Part shown: positions 26,954-35,933 of the stretch, piece by piece
How the letters are laid out: every line of letters begins with the position of its first letter
How positions within the stretch are numbered: position 1 is the stretch's first letter
Assembly: GCA_015493525.1 (NCBI GenBank)
Contig: WGCY01000053.1
Location: 62,001-126,000, forward strand
DNA: 64,000 nucleotides
Direction: 5' to 3'
Origin: Bacteroidales bacterium
Lineage (GTDB): Bacteria; Bacteroidota; Bacteroidia; Bacteroidales; F082
Translations under genes and position numbers: made by a program
The notes under the pieces: model-generated
Seen by the model: only the letters and a program-made list of their open reading frames with translations
Database searches by the model: none
What the model was told of the DNA's origin: nothing

Positions 26954-28232
26954 AGAAACATTCAAAAAGGCAAAATCTGTCCTTATCCTTGGATTCGGGA
27001 AGGAGGGACGCGCTACATACGCCTTTCTGCGGAAATATTTTCCAAACCTCCAAACAGGCATTGCCGACCGCAATACAGCCCTTGCCAAAGAGCCGCTTAC
27101 GGCTTCCCTGCATCTCGGCAAAGACTATCTGAAAGCCATTTCCGGTTATGAAATAGTCATGAAATCTCCGGGGGTATTTCTTGAAAATGTCCAGGAAAAG
27201 GAGAAAGCAAAGATTACTTCACAGACAGATTTGGTTTTACAGGCATTTTCAAAAAAGATTATCGGGATAACCGGCACAAAAGGCAAAAGCACCACGGCAA
27301 GCCTGGTTTACCATCTGTTAAAAAAAACAGGAAAACATGCCCTGCTGATGGGAAACATTGGCTTCCCCGCTTTTAATTTTATTGAGGAAATTGAAAAAGC
27401 AGATTGGATTGTCTATGAGTTATCGGCCCACCAACTGGAAATGGTCCATGCCAGTCCGCATATTGCCGTGTTGCTGAACGTTTTCCCCGAACATCTGGAT
27501 TATTTCCGCACTTACGAACAATACCGCAAGGCGAAAATGAATATTTTTTATTTTCAACAGCCCGGTGACAGTGCTTTTTGTGGCGAAGACATTCCCGAAG
27601 CCACAGGCTGTGAAACGATAGAAGAAGAGTTGAATGCTTCACAACCGGACAATCTTTTACAACTTTCCGGTTTGGCAGGTGAACATAACCTGAGGAATAT
27701 CCAGGTAGCTTTTCGTGTCCTGCAAAAGCTGGGAACGCCACCGGAGGATTTACCACCTGCGCTTGCCGGTTTTCAGGCTTTGCCGCACCGTTTGGAGTAT
27801 CTTGGGAACTTTGGCGGGGTTTCTTTTTACAACGACAGCATTTCCACTGTGCCACAAGCAACCATAGCTGCCGTAAAGAGTATTCCGCAAGTGGACACAC
27901 TCATTCTTGGCGGCTTTGACCGGGGAATCGATTATTCGGAACTTGTCGCGTTTTTAGCAAAAACGCCTATTAAGAATTTTTTCTTTCTTGGCAAAGCGGG
28001 GGAGCGCATGTTGCAGCTTTTCGGGCATTGGAATACTCACAAGAACTTATTGTTGGTAAATAGTTTACAGGATGTTTTCGCAAAAATGGTTCAACTTCCT
28101 AAAGTTTCCTGTTGCCTTCTGTCGCCGGCGGCTGCCAGCTACGACCAGTTTCATAACTTTGAACACAGGGGCGATTTGTTTAAGCAGCTTGCCATCGAAT
28201 ATGGAAAGGGCAGGGAAGTCCCTCCGGAATAA
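26940..28232 (+). CDS. Mur ligase family, MurD/MurD2-type UDP-MurNAc-L-Ala--glutamate ligase
   Basis: IIGITGTKGKSTTASLVYHLL; YELSAHQLEMV; NVFPEHLDYF; LPHRLEYLGNFGGVSFYNDSISTVPQATIAAV. Confidence 0.85.
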   Translation: MLPFEETFKKAKSVLILGFGKEGRATYAFLRKYFPNLQTGIADRNTALAKEPLTASLHLGKDYLKAISGYEIVMKSPGVFLENVQEKEKAKITSQTDLVLQAFSKKIIGITGTKGKSTTASLVYHLLKKTGKHALLMGNIGFPAFNFIEEIEKADWIVYELSAHQLEMVHASPHIAVLLNVFPEHLDYFRTYEQYRKAKMNIFYFQQPGDSAFCGEDIPEATGCETIEEELNASQPDNLLQLSGLAGEHNLRNIQVAFRVLQKLGTPPEDLPPALAGFQALPHRLEYLGNFGGVSFYNDSISTVPQATIAAVKSIPQVDTLILGGFDRGIDYSELVAFLAKTPIKNFFFLGKAGERMLQLFGHWNTHKNLLLVNSLQDVFAKMVQLPKVSCCLLSPAAASYDQFHNFEHRGDLFKQLAIEYGKGREVPPE

Positions 28233-28246
28233 ACGACAACAAAAAA

Positions 28247-28264
28247 ACGGGGCTTTCGCCCCGT
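28247..28264. terminator. Intrinsic terminator between convergent genes
   Basis: ACGGGGC-TTTC-GCCCCGT with A/T-rich flanks. Confidence 0.75.
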
Positions 28265-28275
28265 CCGTTTTCTCC

Positions 28276-28617
28276 TTATTTTTCTTCTTTTGGTTCCTTG
28301 TCCGCCTTGGCAGCAGTTTTTTTCGCCGTTGTCTTTTTGGCAGCAGGTTTCTTTGTTTTTTTCGTTTCCGCTTTAACTTCTTTGGTCTCTTTTTTTGCTG
28401 TTGTTTTTTTAGTGGCGGTTTTCTTTGCTGCCGGCTTTTTTGCCGCTTTCTTTTTCACAACCGGCTTTTCTTCTTTCACTTCAACTACTTCTTCTTTTGG
28501 GACATCGGCAACAACCGGTTTCACATATTTATTTGTTGTCTTCTTTCTTCTTCTCAGCCTTCCGTACGAACCGTTTACAATCTTGCCTCGTTTGGTCTTT
28601 TTGTCACCTTTTCCCAT
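28276..28617 (-). CDS. bTHX-type 30S ribosomal protein with long Lys/Ala-rich (histone H1-like) tail
   Basis: N-terminal MGKGDKKTKRGKIVNGSYGRLRRRKK resembles bTHX; remainder is KKPAAKKTATKKTTAKKETKE-type low-complexity basic sequence. Confidence 0.75.
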   Translation of the reverse strand: MGKGDKKTKRGKIVNGSYGRLRRRKKTTNKYVKPVVADVPKEEVVEVKEEKPVVKKKAAKKPAAKKTATKKTTAKKETKEVKAETKKTKKPAAKKTTAKKTAAKADKEPKEEK

Positions 28618-28693
28618 GGTAATATATTTTTAAATGAATGATTTAATTAAATTTTAAGGCGTAAAATTATTAAAAAATCCAAAGCTTCCAAAA

Positions 28694-29383
28694 TTATGAG
28701 AGGCTTTTTCTTTTTTGAAGAAACTCTTTTTCAAAAAGATCGGCATGTTTCAGGGTACGTTTTGCCCATTCAATAAGTGTATCCAGCTTTTCGGCCTCAC
28801 TTAGTTGCCACGGAATGGAAGACTTTCTCAATTTCTCCGTAAGGGTAAAAAGTGTCAGAGCGGCAGAAACCGAAATGTTATAGCTCTCGGTAAACCCATA
28901 CATGGGAATTCGGACATAGTCATCGGCATGGTCAATGGCCGTTTCGGTAAGGCCGTTTAGTTCCGTACCGAAAACCAGGGCGATTTTCCCATCAAGCGGA
29001 ACCTCTTCGAGTGTACGATCGTTGGTATGGGGCGTAGTGGCCAAAATACGGTAACCCGACTTGCGCAGGGATTCGTAGGCAGCCAGCGTATTGTTTTCCC
29101 CGTCATTGTATTTTATCAGGTTGAGCCACTTGGAGGAACCCATGGCCACCTCCGGATTTACCGTGTACCTGTTCCTGTTTTCAATGATATGAACATCCTG
29201 AATGCCTGTGAGATCGGCACTTCGCAATACGGCACTGGCATTGTGCGGCTGATAAATATCTTCGAGTACCACCGTGATATGACGGGTGCGGTATTGTATC
29301 ACTTTATCGAAAAGCTGTCTTCTGTTTTCCGTAAGATAACCCGAAAGAAAAGTTAAAAATTCTTTTTTTGTTTGAAAGTCCAT
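28694..29383 (-). CDS. SpoU/TrmH-family tRNA/rRNA 2'-O-methyltransferase
   Basis: ITVVLEDIYQPHNASAVLRSADLTG; IALVFGTELNGLTE; RIPMYGFTESYNISVSAALTLF. Confidence 0.93.
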   Translation of the reverse strand: MDFQTKKEFLTFLSGYLTENRRQLFDKVIQYRTRHITVVLEDIYQPHNASAVLRSADLTGIQDVHIIENRNRYTVNPEVAMGSSKWLNLIKYNDGENNTLAAYESLRKSGYRILATTPHTNDRTLEEVPLDGKIALVFGTELNGLTETAIDHADDYVRIPMYGFTESYNISVSAALTLFTLTEKLRKSSIPWQLSEAEKLDTLIEWAKRTLKHADLFEKEFLQKRKSLS

Positions 29384-29394
29384 AGTGAAACGGG

Positions 29395-31980
29395 TTATAA
29401 ATCTTTATCAGGATACATGCTGTCCCACCACTGCGGTTGATTTTTGAGATATTTTGCAAACCAGGCAAAAATAGTTTTCTGCCACAAAATACGTTTGTTA
29501 TAATCGACGATATGGTGATCCTGGCCCTTCACCTCCACAAACTTTACGGGACGGCCGAGAAGTTTAAGTGCGGTATAAAGCTGGATACTCTCGCCGGTGG
29601 GGACATTGGTGTCGGAAGTACCCTGGATAAGCAACAGCGGGGTATGGATTTTTTCCGCATTAAACAAAGGACTGTGATCCACATAAAGCTTTTTGTTGTT
29701 CCACGGAAAGCTCCCTGCAGAAGCCACCGAGCTGTACAGATAACCCCAGTAACCCTGTCCCCAGTAAGAAGTTATATCGCTGATGCCTGCGTGGGCAATG
29801 GCCGTTGTGAAGATATCCGTTTGGGTCTGCAACCACATGGTCATATAGCCACCGTAGGAGGCCCCCATACAGCCAACTGCTTTCGGGTCCACTTCGGGAT
29901 GCGCTTTCAGGAATTTTTTGGTGCCTTCAATAATGTCGCTGGCATTTTCTTTGCCCCATCCGTTCACATGCAAAGCGGAGAAATCCTGGCCATAACCAAT
30001 GGCACCGCTGGGTTGCAGGTCATAAACGATGTATCCCATGGCGGCAAACAGGTTTTTCGGATAACGGCCACCAAAATCCCTTGAGGTGGGAACGGTTCCA
30101 CCATAATAATAAACCAATAACGGATATTTTTTGTCAGGGTTATAATCTGGCGGATAGTAAATACGCCCCTGAATGGTATATCCCTGTTTGTTTTTGAAAT
30201 CCCAGTTGGCCGTTTTCCCGAATTGAATGCGGGCAAAATATGCTTTTTCGGGATTGGCCACTTCGGCCTGCTTGTTTTCTTTCAGGTTATACAACCATCC
30301 TGTGGCAGGGTAGGAGATACTGCTTCCCAAGTAACTCATAACGGCTGCGTTGCGTGAAAAACTGACCTGGGTTATCACATCCGTTTTTACAGGGAGTTTG
30401 GCAAACTTGTGATTATCCGGATTGTATTTCCACAGGTCCACATAAGATTTGTCCTGACTTAAAAAGTAAATTTGATGGTCAGCGGGATTCCACCAGGCAT
30501 TGTTAATGGATGGCTTGTAATTTTTGGTGATGGGTTCAACGTTCTGGGTAGCCGGCGTATAAATGTAAGCCTGGATATCGAAATCGTTGGGGATTTTAGC
30601 TTTTTTCAAATGAATGCCTGCTCCGTGAAACATGGCGGCACTACCGGTAACCAGCAATTGCTTCCCGTCGGGGGAATAAACGGCACTACCGCCAAAACCG
30701 GAATTCCAGAGCGTATCCACCGCTCCGGTTCTCAGGTCCATCTGCATCATAATTTGTTTTGTATAAGGCCGTTTTGCATAGTATGGAAAACTTTGCGAAA
30801 ACAAAATATGTGTTTCGTCCGGTGAAATATCCTGCAAATTGTTGGTCAGGTAACCATAGGTAAGTTGTTTTTTACTGTGGTCTGCCGGACGGAACAGATA
30901 CAATTGCGTCCGCATCCGGTACCACGGCCAGCGGTCGGGCATCCCGCGCAGTTCATAAACCCCGTTTTTGTTTTTTTCATATTTTTCCTCAACCGAATAG
31001 ATAATAAAATCGCCTTTCGGGCTCCAGGTATAGCCTGAGAACTTTTTGGGAAGGGGCATGAGGAGCGTTTCCCTGTGCGTTTTCAGGTTGTACGCCATCA
31101 GAGAGGATGTGATGCCTTCTTTGGTAACATAGCTTATGTTGTGTGTCCCTGTTATCCATTCCACCTGGCTCAGATTGCTGTGGCGGGAAGAAAACAGGAC
31201 CGTATTTGTCTCGGGATTTTTGATTTCAACCCAATGGACGGTTTTTCCTTTGGGAGGATACGTTTCGGAATATTGCAACAACACCAGCCGGCCATCATCG
31301 CTGGGAATGGTTGCGGTAAGTTTTTGGCCAAGCAGGACATGTGCCAGGTCCATAAACTGTTGGTTTGATAAAGTGGCCGTTACGGCCCCTTTGTCAAAAG
31401 TTTTGTCATACAATAGGGATACTTTTACCGGAAGAACGGAACCGGAGCCTTTCTTCACAAGCGATTTTACCACCACCATGTATTTTCCCCGCTCCAGTTT
31501 CAACCGTATGTTTTTGGTAACGGGTTTATCGCCATTGCTGTAGCTGGCAGCTTTTTTAGATCCTTTTACGAAGACTTCAAAAGGATGGGAGCTTTCGGCT
31601 TTCAGCGTTAGCTTCACAAAGCGGCCAGCCTGCAAATAAAAAGCCTGCCAGTAAATGGCATACGAGGCTGCATTATTCGTCTTCCATGTTGATTGGGCCG
31701 GGGTTTTGTGCCAAACTAATGTTTCATGGCCACTTTTCAGAAAGGTTTTTCCCTGTATCGGGCCGGTAACCTTTTTTTGGGAAAATTTCAAAAGATCGGC
31801 CATTTGGAAAGTTTTCCCTTCCATATTCGGTTTGTTGTGGAAAGCCGGCATTTGCACTTCCAGCGGCCCTGCCATAAGAAATTGGTTTACCTGTATGTCA
31901 TAATTTGCAGAATCCTGGGCAAATCCGGTTCCTCCAAGTAAAAAAAGGCATCCGATAAAAAACGTCCTGATGATATACAT
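29395..31980 (-). CDS. S9-family prolyl oligopeptidase/dipeptidyl-peptidase-like protein
   Basis: Signal peptide; beta-propeller region; GCMGASYGGYMTMWLQ catalytic Ser; QGTSDTNVPTGES; KGQDHHIVD. Confidence 0.92.
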   Translation of the reverse strand: MYIIRTFFIGCLFLLGGTGFAQDSANYDIQVNQFLMAGPLEVQMPAFHNKPNMEGKTFQMADLLKFSQKKVTGPIQGKTFLKSGHETLVWHKTPAQSTWKTNNAASYAIYWQAFYLQAGRFVKLTLKAESSHPFEVFVKGSKKAASYSNGDKPVTKNIRLKLERGKYMVVVKSLVKKGSGSVLPVKVSLLYDKTFDKGAVTATLSNQQFMDLAHVLLGQKLTATIPSDDGRLVLLQYSETYPPKGKTVHWVEIKNPETNTVLFSSRHSNLSQVEWITGTHNISYVTKEGITSSLMAYNLKTHRETLLMPLPKKFSGYTWSPKGDFIIYSVEEKYEKNKNGVYELRGMPDRWPWYRMRTQLYLFRPADHSKKQLTYGYLTNNLQDISPDETHILFSQSFPYYAKRPYTKQIMMQMDLRTGAVDTLWNSGFGGSAVYSPDGKQLLVTGSAAMFHGAGIHLKKAKIPNDFDIQAYIYTPATQNVEPITKNYKPSINNAWWNPADHQIYFLSQDKSYVDLWKYNPDNHKFAKLPVKTDVITQVSFSRNAAVMSYLGSSISYPATGWLYNLKENKQAEVANPEKAYFARIQFGKTANWDFKNKQGYTIQGRIYYPPDYNPDKKYPLLVYYYGGTVPTSRDFGGRYPKNLFAAMGYIVYDLQPSGAIGYGQDFSALHVNGWGKENASDIIEGTKKFLKAHPEVDPKAVGCMGASYGGYMTMWLQTQTDIFTTAIAHAGISDITSYWGQGYWGYLYSSVASAGSFPWNNKKLYVDHSPLFNAEKIHTPLLLIQGTSDTNVPTGESIQLYTALKLLGRPVKFVEVKGQDHHIVDYNKRILWQKTIFAWFAKYLKNQPQWWDSMYPDKDL

Positions 31981-32254
31981 TTAAATATAGGTTTAATAAA
32001 TATTTTCATGGTAAAAAACATGGTAGATTCCATTTTGTGCAGGACTGTTTTTATGCCAATCTTTCAACTTTACGTGTATAAAAAGTAAAAATAGCGTTCC
32101 CATAAAAGCCATTATCCACCTAACGAATTGTCAAATACCTGCTTAAAAAATGGCAAATCCATTATTTTTTACGAACAAAGGTAAAAAATTGCCGCTTCCT
32201 ATTTTATTATACCGAATAAAAATATACTTTTGCAAGCTCAAAAAAATCCGTACA

Positions 32255-32956
32255 ATGTCGAAAAAGGAACAAAAAGAAAAGAAAACGCAGCAGCAGTTTG
32301 AGAATATTGAAGAATCACTTTCCAGGTCAGAGGAGTTTATTGTTGAACATCAGAAACTGCTAACCATTATTGTTGCCGTTTTGGTTATCATCGTTTTGGG
32401 ATTCTTTGGCGTAAAGAAATATTATTTACAGCCAAAAGAAAAGGAAGCACAGGAACAGATTTATCCTGCCCAGCACTATTTTCAGGCCGATTCACTGGAC
32501 AAGGCCCTGTATGGAGATGGCAACAACCTCGGTTTTGTAGATATTGCCAAAACATACAGCATCACCAAAGCCGGCAACCTGGCCAATTATTATGCCGGTA
32601 TTTGTTTCCTGAGAAAAGGTAATTACGACAATGCCATAAAATATCTGAGCGATTTTAACAGCGATGATGAGATTGCAGGGCCTATGGCCAAAGGGGCACT
32701 TGGTGATGCTTATCTGGAAAAAGGAGATAAAGCAAAAGCCGTTTCTTTTTATCTTGAAGCTGCTAACCTCCGCGACAATGATTTTACAAGCCCCCTGTTT
32801 CTGCTCAAAGCAGGTGAAGTGGATGAGATACTCGGCAATTATGACGATGCCATAAAAGCCTACAAACGCATCAAACAAGACTACTTTAAAAGCCAGGAAG
32901 CCAGAAATATTGAAAAATATATTGCCCGTGCCGAAGAGCTGAAAAAGAACAAATAA
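32255..32956 (+). CDS. TPR-repeat membrane-anchored protein
   Basis: ATG at 32255 (MSKKEQKEKKTQQQFENIEESLSRSEEFIVEHQKLLTIIVAVLVIIVLGFFGVKKYY), then TPR-like repeats; upstream part of the ORF lacks coding character. Confidence 0.85.
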   Translation: MSKKEQKEKKTQQQFENIEESLSRSEEFIVEHQKLLTIIVAVLVIIVLGFFGVKKYYLQPKEKEAQEQIYPAQHYFQADSLDKALYGDGNNLGFVDIAKTYSITKAGNLANYYAGICFLRKGNYDNAIKYLSDFNSDDEIAGPMAKGALGDAYLEKGDKAKAVSFYLEAANLRDNDFTSPLFLLKAGEVDEILGNYDDAIKAYKRIKQDYFKSQEARNIEKYIARAEELKKNK

Positions 32957-32969
32957 CCTGATTATTTTT

Positions 32970-33004
32970 CAAAAAAACCTGATGGACAGCCATCAGGTTT
33001 TTTT
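32970..33004. terminator. Intrinsic terminator
   Basis: AAAAAAACCTGATGG-ACAG-CCATCAGGTTTTTTT. Confidence 0.9.
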
Positions 33005-33037
33005 ATTTCCGTACTTTCGTAACCAAACCCGGCAGAA

Positions 33038-34021
33038 ATGGATACAAAGAAAAAAGAAGATTTGCGGATTATATTTATGGGAACACCCGATTTTGCTGTT
33101 GCTTCTTTAAAAGCATTGTTGGAATCCGGACATAACGTTGTTGCGGTTATTACGGCACCGGACAAGCCGGCAGGTCGGGGCAAAAAAATCAGTCAGCCGG
33201 CGGTGAAGAAATACGCCCTGGAGCAAGGGTTGAAGGTTTTACAACCGCCACGCTTGAAGAACCCGGGGTTTCTGGAAGAATTAAAAGCATTAAACGCTGA
33301 TTTGCAGATAGTGGTGGCTTTTCGCATGCTTCCGGTACAGGTATGGGACATGCCGCCCATGGGGACTATTAACCTGCATGCGTCCCTTTTGCCGCAATAC
33401 CGTGGTGCCGCCCCCATCCATCATGCCATAATCAACGGGGAAAGGGAAACCGGACTGACCACCTTTCTGCTGCAAAAAGAGATTGATACCGGAAATATCC
33501 TGCTTCAGAAAAAGCTAAAAATCGGCCCGGAGGAAACGGTCGGCGAACTTCACGACCGGATGATGATGGCCGGAGGGGATTTGTTGATAAAAACCATTGA
33601 AAAGCTCCTGAAAAATGAAATCAGGCCCATGGACCAGCAGCAGCTTGTTGCCCAAGGAACTATTTTAAAACCTGCCCCCAAAATCTTCAAAGAAGATGCG
33701 CGGATTGACTGGAACAACGACCTGGACACGGTACACAATTTTATTCGGGGGCTTAGTCCGTTTCCCGGTGCTTTTTCCGAACTCCATTCTCCCAAAGGAG
33801 AGAAAATACCTGTTAAGGTATTCAAAGCTTCCCGCGAAAAATATGCAGAACAACTTCATCCGGGAACCATCCTGACCGATGGAAAAACGTATCTCAAAGT
33901 GGCCGTTGTGGATGGCCTCATCCAGGTTCATCAGCTCCAGCTTGCCGGAAAAAAAAGGCTACAGACCGCTGAATTGCTTCGCGGTTTCGTCCTGGACGAA
34001 ACCTGGTATTTCGGCTCTTAA
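33038..34021 (+). CDS. fmt: Methionyl-tRNA formyltransferase
   Basis: RIIFMGTPDFAVASLKALLESGHNVVAVITAPDKPAGRG; INLHASLLPQYRGAAPIHHAIINGE. Confidence 0.97.
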   Translation: MDTKKKEDLRIIFMGTPDFAVASLKALLESGHNVVAVITAPDKPAGRGKKISQPAVKKYALEQGLKVLQPPRLKNPGFLEELKALNADLQIVVAFRMLPVQVWDMPPMGTINLHASLLPQYRGAAPIHHAIINGERETGLTTFLLQKEIDTGNILLQKKLKIGPEETVGELHDRMMMAGGDLLIKTIEKLLKNEIRPMDQQQLVAQGTILKPAPKIFKEDARIDWNNDLDTVHNFIRGLSPFPGAFSELHSPKGEKIPVKVFKASREKYAEQLHPGTILTDGKTYLKVAVVDGLIQVHQLQLAGKKRLQTAELLRGFVLDETWYFGS

Positions 34022-34188
34022 ATGTAACTATATAACCGGAAAAAGCCCGTTTTGGGGCCATTTTATCAACAAAACAGGGGATTTATGAACATTTTTTGTT
34101 ATTTTTTTGCGCAGACCCTTGCTTTTGACCAAATTACTATTATATTTGTTACATCAATAGTTTAAATGTTAATTAAAAATTAAAAATT

Positions 34189-34461
34189 ATGAACAAAGCT
34201 GAATTAATTGACGCTATGGCTGCAGGTGCAGGCTTAAGCAAAGCTGATGCCAAAAAGGCCCTTGATGCTTTTGTAGATTCTACAACTGATGCGCTCAAAA
34301 AAGGCGATCGTGTTGCGTTGGTAGGGTTCGGATCATTTTCTGTTTCCAAACGCTCGGCCAGAAAAGGCCGTAACCCCCAAACAGGTAAAGAAATTGATAT
34401 TCCTGCCAAAAATGTTGTTAAATTTAAAGCAGGTGCCGATTTATCAAAAGGTGTAAAATAA
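34189..34461 (+). CDS. HU-family DNA-binding protein
   Basis: [52 protein letters not shown]. Confidence 0.97.
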   Translation: MNKAELIDAMAAGAGLSKADAKKALDAFVDSTTDALKKGDRVALVGFGSFSVSKRSARKGRNPQTGKEIDIPAKNVVKFKAGADLSKGVK

Positions 34462-34478
34462 TTACACTTTTACCTCAG

Positions 34479-34514
34479 AAAAAAACGTTCGTAATTGAAT
34501 TACGAACGTTTTTT
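34479..34514. terminator. Bidirectional intrinsic terminator
   Basis: AAAAAAACGTTCGTAATT-GAATTACGAACGTTTTTTT between convergent genes. Confidence 0.85.
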
Positions 34515-35131
34515 TATGCCTTTGAAACACTGTTTTTCACAGGAAAATAACCGGGGTGATCCAATATAAAACGATACAACAATCCAGCATCTTCACCGGC
34601 ATAACCAACCCCCACACGGGGTGCTGCTATGATTTTATTTTGACCTTTACCAGGGACATCCCCTGCAAGCCAAATTTCATTTCCCAAAAGCGAAACTGCA
34701 TTCTGCTGTAATGTAATGCCAAGTGCCTGGCATACTTTGGCAGGGCCATTGGTGAATTGTTTTCCCCCGGCTGGCATTTTGCGACGGGCCTGCTGTATTT
34801 CAACGCCCACAGTAGGAATAATCCCGCGTATCAAAACAGCGTTCGGAACTCCTTTTGTCGAAGTTACCACATTAAACAAATGGTGCATACCGTAAGAAAA
34901 ATAGACATAACTTATGCCGCCCTCCCGGTACATGGTTTGTGTGCGCTTTGTCCGGCGTCCGCCAAAAGCATGGGAGGCCCGGTCCGTTATACCGGCATAC
35001 GCTTCGGTCTCGGTAATCATTCCCCCGCAAAGATGGTTGCCGATATTACCGAAAAGGTATTTTCCTATCAGTAACCTTGCTGTTTCGACCACATCATCCT
35101 GAAGATAAAAAGAAAGCGGAAGCTTTTTCAC
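34514..35131 (-). CDS. DNA-3-methyladenine glycosylase (AAG/MPG family)
   Basis: VVETARLLIGKYLFGN; ITETEAYAGITDRASHAFGGRRTKRTQTMYREGGISYVYFSYGMH; NGPAKVCQALGI. Confidence 0.95.
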   Translation of the reverse strand: MKKLPLSFYLQDDVVETARLLIGKYLFGNIGNHLCGGMITETEAYAGITDRASHAFGGRRTKRTQTMYREGGISYVYFSYGMHHLFNVVTSTKGVPNAVLIRGIIPTVGVEIQQARRKMPAGGKQFTNGPAKVCQALGITLQQNAVSLLGNEIWLAGDVPGKGQNKIIAAPRVGVGYAGEDAGLLYRFILDHPGYFPVKNSVSKA

Positions 35132-35145
35132 GAAACATCCTGTTT

Positions 35146-35862
35146 TTAGAAATAATAGGTGTAGCCCATGCTTGCCGTAATATACAGCAGGTTCATTTTA
35201 ATCTGCTGATTGTAAGGCTTTCCATCATAACCCGTACCGGTAACTTCTTTAAAATTGGCTTTTGATTCAATAATCCGCCCTTCAAAAAAGAAGCCATGCT
35301 GATGCGACTTGAAATTTATTTTCGTGTCAGCACCGTAAGCAAATGAAAAAGCTTTGCTGCGTTGACGGTAATAAGTAGAAGAGGCATTGTGTTGGGAAGG
35401 GATAATGCTGGTCTCGGTAATTTTATATTCAGGCGAATAGGTGCCCATTGCGCCCACAAGCGGTGCAACATCCCACGAAACCTTATTGCCCAGTGGCAAA
35501 CGCAGATAATAGCGGAGATAAATACCTCCCATGTTCCAGCCTTCGGTACTTTCGTATTCAATTTTTGCATCGTTCATCAGGCCTTCATAATATTTGTCCA
35601 CCTTTTTCATGCTGTATTTTGCCGAATTGAATTCCACATCCACACCAAGGCCAAAATTATTGGTAAACTGGTAATCATAGGATACCTGAATATGATAACC
35701 TGTTGTGGCAACACCGGAAGAGCTGTCGGCAAGGTTATTGTTGCCCAAATCGCTCATGGGGAACATGGCTCCGGCAGAGAGGGCAAAAGTCTGCGTACCG
35801 GCCTGTCCGTATGCCACAAAAGACATGGACACGACAAAAAAGAACAGAATGACTTTTTTCAT
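35146..35862 (-). CDS. Outer-membrane beta-barrel protein (start revised to internal Met)
   Basis: MKKVILFFFVVSMSFVAYGQAG signal peptide; beta-barrel pattern ending GYTYYF. Confidence 0.75.
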   Translation of the reverse strand: MKKVILFFFVVSMSFVAYGQAGTQTFALSAGAMFPMSDLGNNNLADSSSGVATTGYHIQVSYDYQFTNNFGLGVDVEFNSAKYSMKKVDKYYEGLMNDAKIEYESTEGWNMGGIYLRYYLRLPLGNKVSWDVAPLVGAMGTYSPEYKITETSIIPSQHNASSTYYRQRSKAFSFAYGADTKINFKSHQHGFFFEGRIIESKANFKEVTGTGYDGKPYNQQIKMNLLYITASMGYTYYF

Positions 35863-35933
35863 GATGAATTTTCTTAAGTTATAACCAACAAATACAAAGA
35901 TATACATAATCTTCTTCAACCGAAATAAAGCGG

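Noticed and set aside
28072-28641. 189-aa Phe/Leu-rich ORF opposite the bTHX-like gene
   Set aside because: Phe-rich translation is the expected antisense of AAA/AAG Lys codons.
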